Shown: positions 5,035-5,496 of the stretch, one piece after another | Position numbering within the stretch: position 1 is the first letter of the stretch | How the letters are laid out: each line of letters starts with the position of its first letter | Assembly (NCBI GenBank): GCA_039914895.1 | Contig: JBDSOJ010000267.1 | Location: 1 to 5,496 of the forward strand | DNA: 5,496 nt | Direction of reading: 5' to 3' | From: Gaiellasilicea sp039914895 | GTDB taxonomy: Bacteria; Actinomycetota; Thermoleophilia; Gaiellales; Gaiellaceae | Notes under the pieces: generated by a model | Seen by the model: the letters and a program-made list of their open reading frames with translations, nothing else | Told to the model about the DNA's origin: nothing | The model's database searches: none | Position numbers and translations under genes: made by a program

Positions 5035-5496
5035 CTAGCGCTTCCCTTCGAGAAAGCGCTTGACCGCACCCTGCGCCTCGTCGCCGAGCATCGAGAGCGC
5101 GAGCCAGTCGCGCGCGTGGCCGACGGTCTCGTGCCAGGAGACGTCGCGCCACCAGTTCAGCTGCTGCTTCGCGTAACGGGTCGTCTCGGGGAGCTTGCGC
5201 GCGAGCTTCTCCACCCACTCGTCGACGACGGCGTCGAGCTCGGCGGCCGGGACAGCGCGGTTGATCAACCCCCACTCGGCCGCCTGCGAGGCCGGGATCT
5301 CCTCGCAGAGCATGATGATCTCGCGCGCGCGGCGGTCGCCGACCATGATCGGCAGCCACTGGGTCGCGCCGCCCGCAGGCACCGAGCCGTGCTCGAGCCC
5401 GACGTGGCGGATGAAGGCGTCCTCGACCATCACGGTTAGATCGCACCCCATCTGCAGCTCGTTGCCGCCGCCGACCGCGATCCCGTTCACGCGCGC
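5035..5496 (-). CDS. Oah-like crotonase (6-oxocyclohex-1-ene-1-carbonyl-CoA hydratase-like), 5' end beyond window
   Basis: Only the last 153 residues are visible; the frame is open through the right edge, and the GTG at 5490 is an internal valine (ARVNGIAVGGGNEL), so the start lies outside. GGGNELQMGCDL matches the crotonase oxyanion loop and keeps the first hydratase glutamate (visible residue 13). GLEHGSVPAGGATQWLPI (34-51), VGDRRAREIIMLCEEIP (52-68), TRYAKQQLNWWRD (106-118) and TVGHARDWLA (124-133) closely resemble, from memory, the ring-opening hydrolase Oah of anaerobic benzoyl-CoA degradation (ketone CoA ester to 3-hydroxypimelyl-CoA). The second classical glutamate is replaced by Gly. 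The insertion of some 30 residues that I recall between the NRVVP-like segment and the RYxKQQ block in Oah is missing here, so this may be a related enzyme with another substrate. It is the first visible gene of a - strand operon with the PaaG-like gene. Confidence 0.82.
   Translation of the reverse strand, partial: ARVNGIAVGGGNELQMGCDLTVMVEDAFIRHVGLEHGSVPAGGATQWLPIMVGDRRAREIIMLCEEIPASQAAEWGLINRAVPAAELDAVVDEWVEKLARKLPETTRYAKQQLNWWRDVSWHETVGHARDWLALSMLGDEAQGAVKRFLEGKR
5041..5049 (-). promoter_or_regulatory. Ribosome binding site of the PaaG-like gene
   Basis: On the - strand GAAGGGAAG lies at the very end of the Oah-like gene, with 6 nt (5040-5035, including the TAG) before the ATG at 5034. 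It is purine-rich with a GAAGG core complementary to 16S rRNA, and its spacing is right. It fixes the PaaG-like start at 5034 and, with the stop and start codons directly abutting, points to translational coupling. Confidence 0.65.

Noticed and set aside
4525..5439. + strand open frame (304 codons) spanning both crotonase genes
   Set aside because: Crosses two well-supported - strand genes and has shadow-like Arg/Asp/Val composition with no domain.
5482..5490. GTG at 5490 as the start of the Oah-like gene
   Set aside because: The upstream frame stays open to the window edge, and the first third of the crotonase fold would be missing; the GTG codes the Val of the RVNG segment inside the fold.

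Overview
The window is very GC-rich, coding-dense bacterial DNA with strong G/C preference at third codon positions. It most resembles a deep-branching actinobacterium of the Thermoleophilia / Solirubrobacterales / Gaiellales type. That placement is inferred from base composition, the acVLRF1-type release-factor protein (a family I associate with Actinobacteria) and CoA-ester catabolism genes; it was not tested by any search.

Layout, left to right. (1) The C-terminal four-fifths of mutS2 on the + strand, cut by the left edge. (2) A gene on the - strand for an acVLRF1 / Vms1-like peptidyl-tRNA hydrolase. It converges on mutS2 so tightly that the two TAG stops share one CTAG. (3) Divergent from it after about 10-19 bp, an AidB-type acyl-CoA dehydrogenase on the + strand. 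(4) Nine bases after the dehydrogenase stop, a small + strand gene that ordinary gene calling would miss: a SelW-like (Rdx family) thioredoxin-fold protein with an in-frame TGA at codon 11, forming a Cys-x-x-Sec motif. A perfect 8-bp GC-rich hairpin with a GUC loop lies downstream of that TGA, where a bacterial SECIS element belongs. (5) On the - strand, convergent with the small gene and overlapping its 3' end, a two-gene crotonase-family operon: an upstream gene resembling 6-oxocyclohex-1-ene-1-carbonyl-CoA hydratase (Oah), cut by the right edge, and a PaaG-like isomerase whose ATG directly follows the upstream TAG.

Two themes stand out. MutS2 (in Bacillus subtilis it splits collided ribosomes) beside a Vms1-like peptidyl-tRNA hydrolase suggests a ribosome-rescue locus. 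The aidB-like/selW-like pair looks like a short redox operon containing a selenoprotein, which implies that the host genome should encode SelA, SelB, SelD and tRNA-Sec. The crotonase pair suggests degradation of aromatic or alicyclic CoA thioesters. No tRNA or rRNA genes, mobile elements, CRISPR arrays or long repeats were seen. No stretch over 300 bases lacks a gene.
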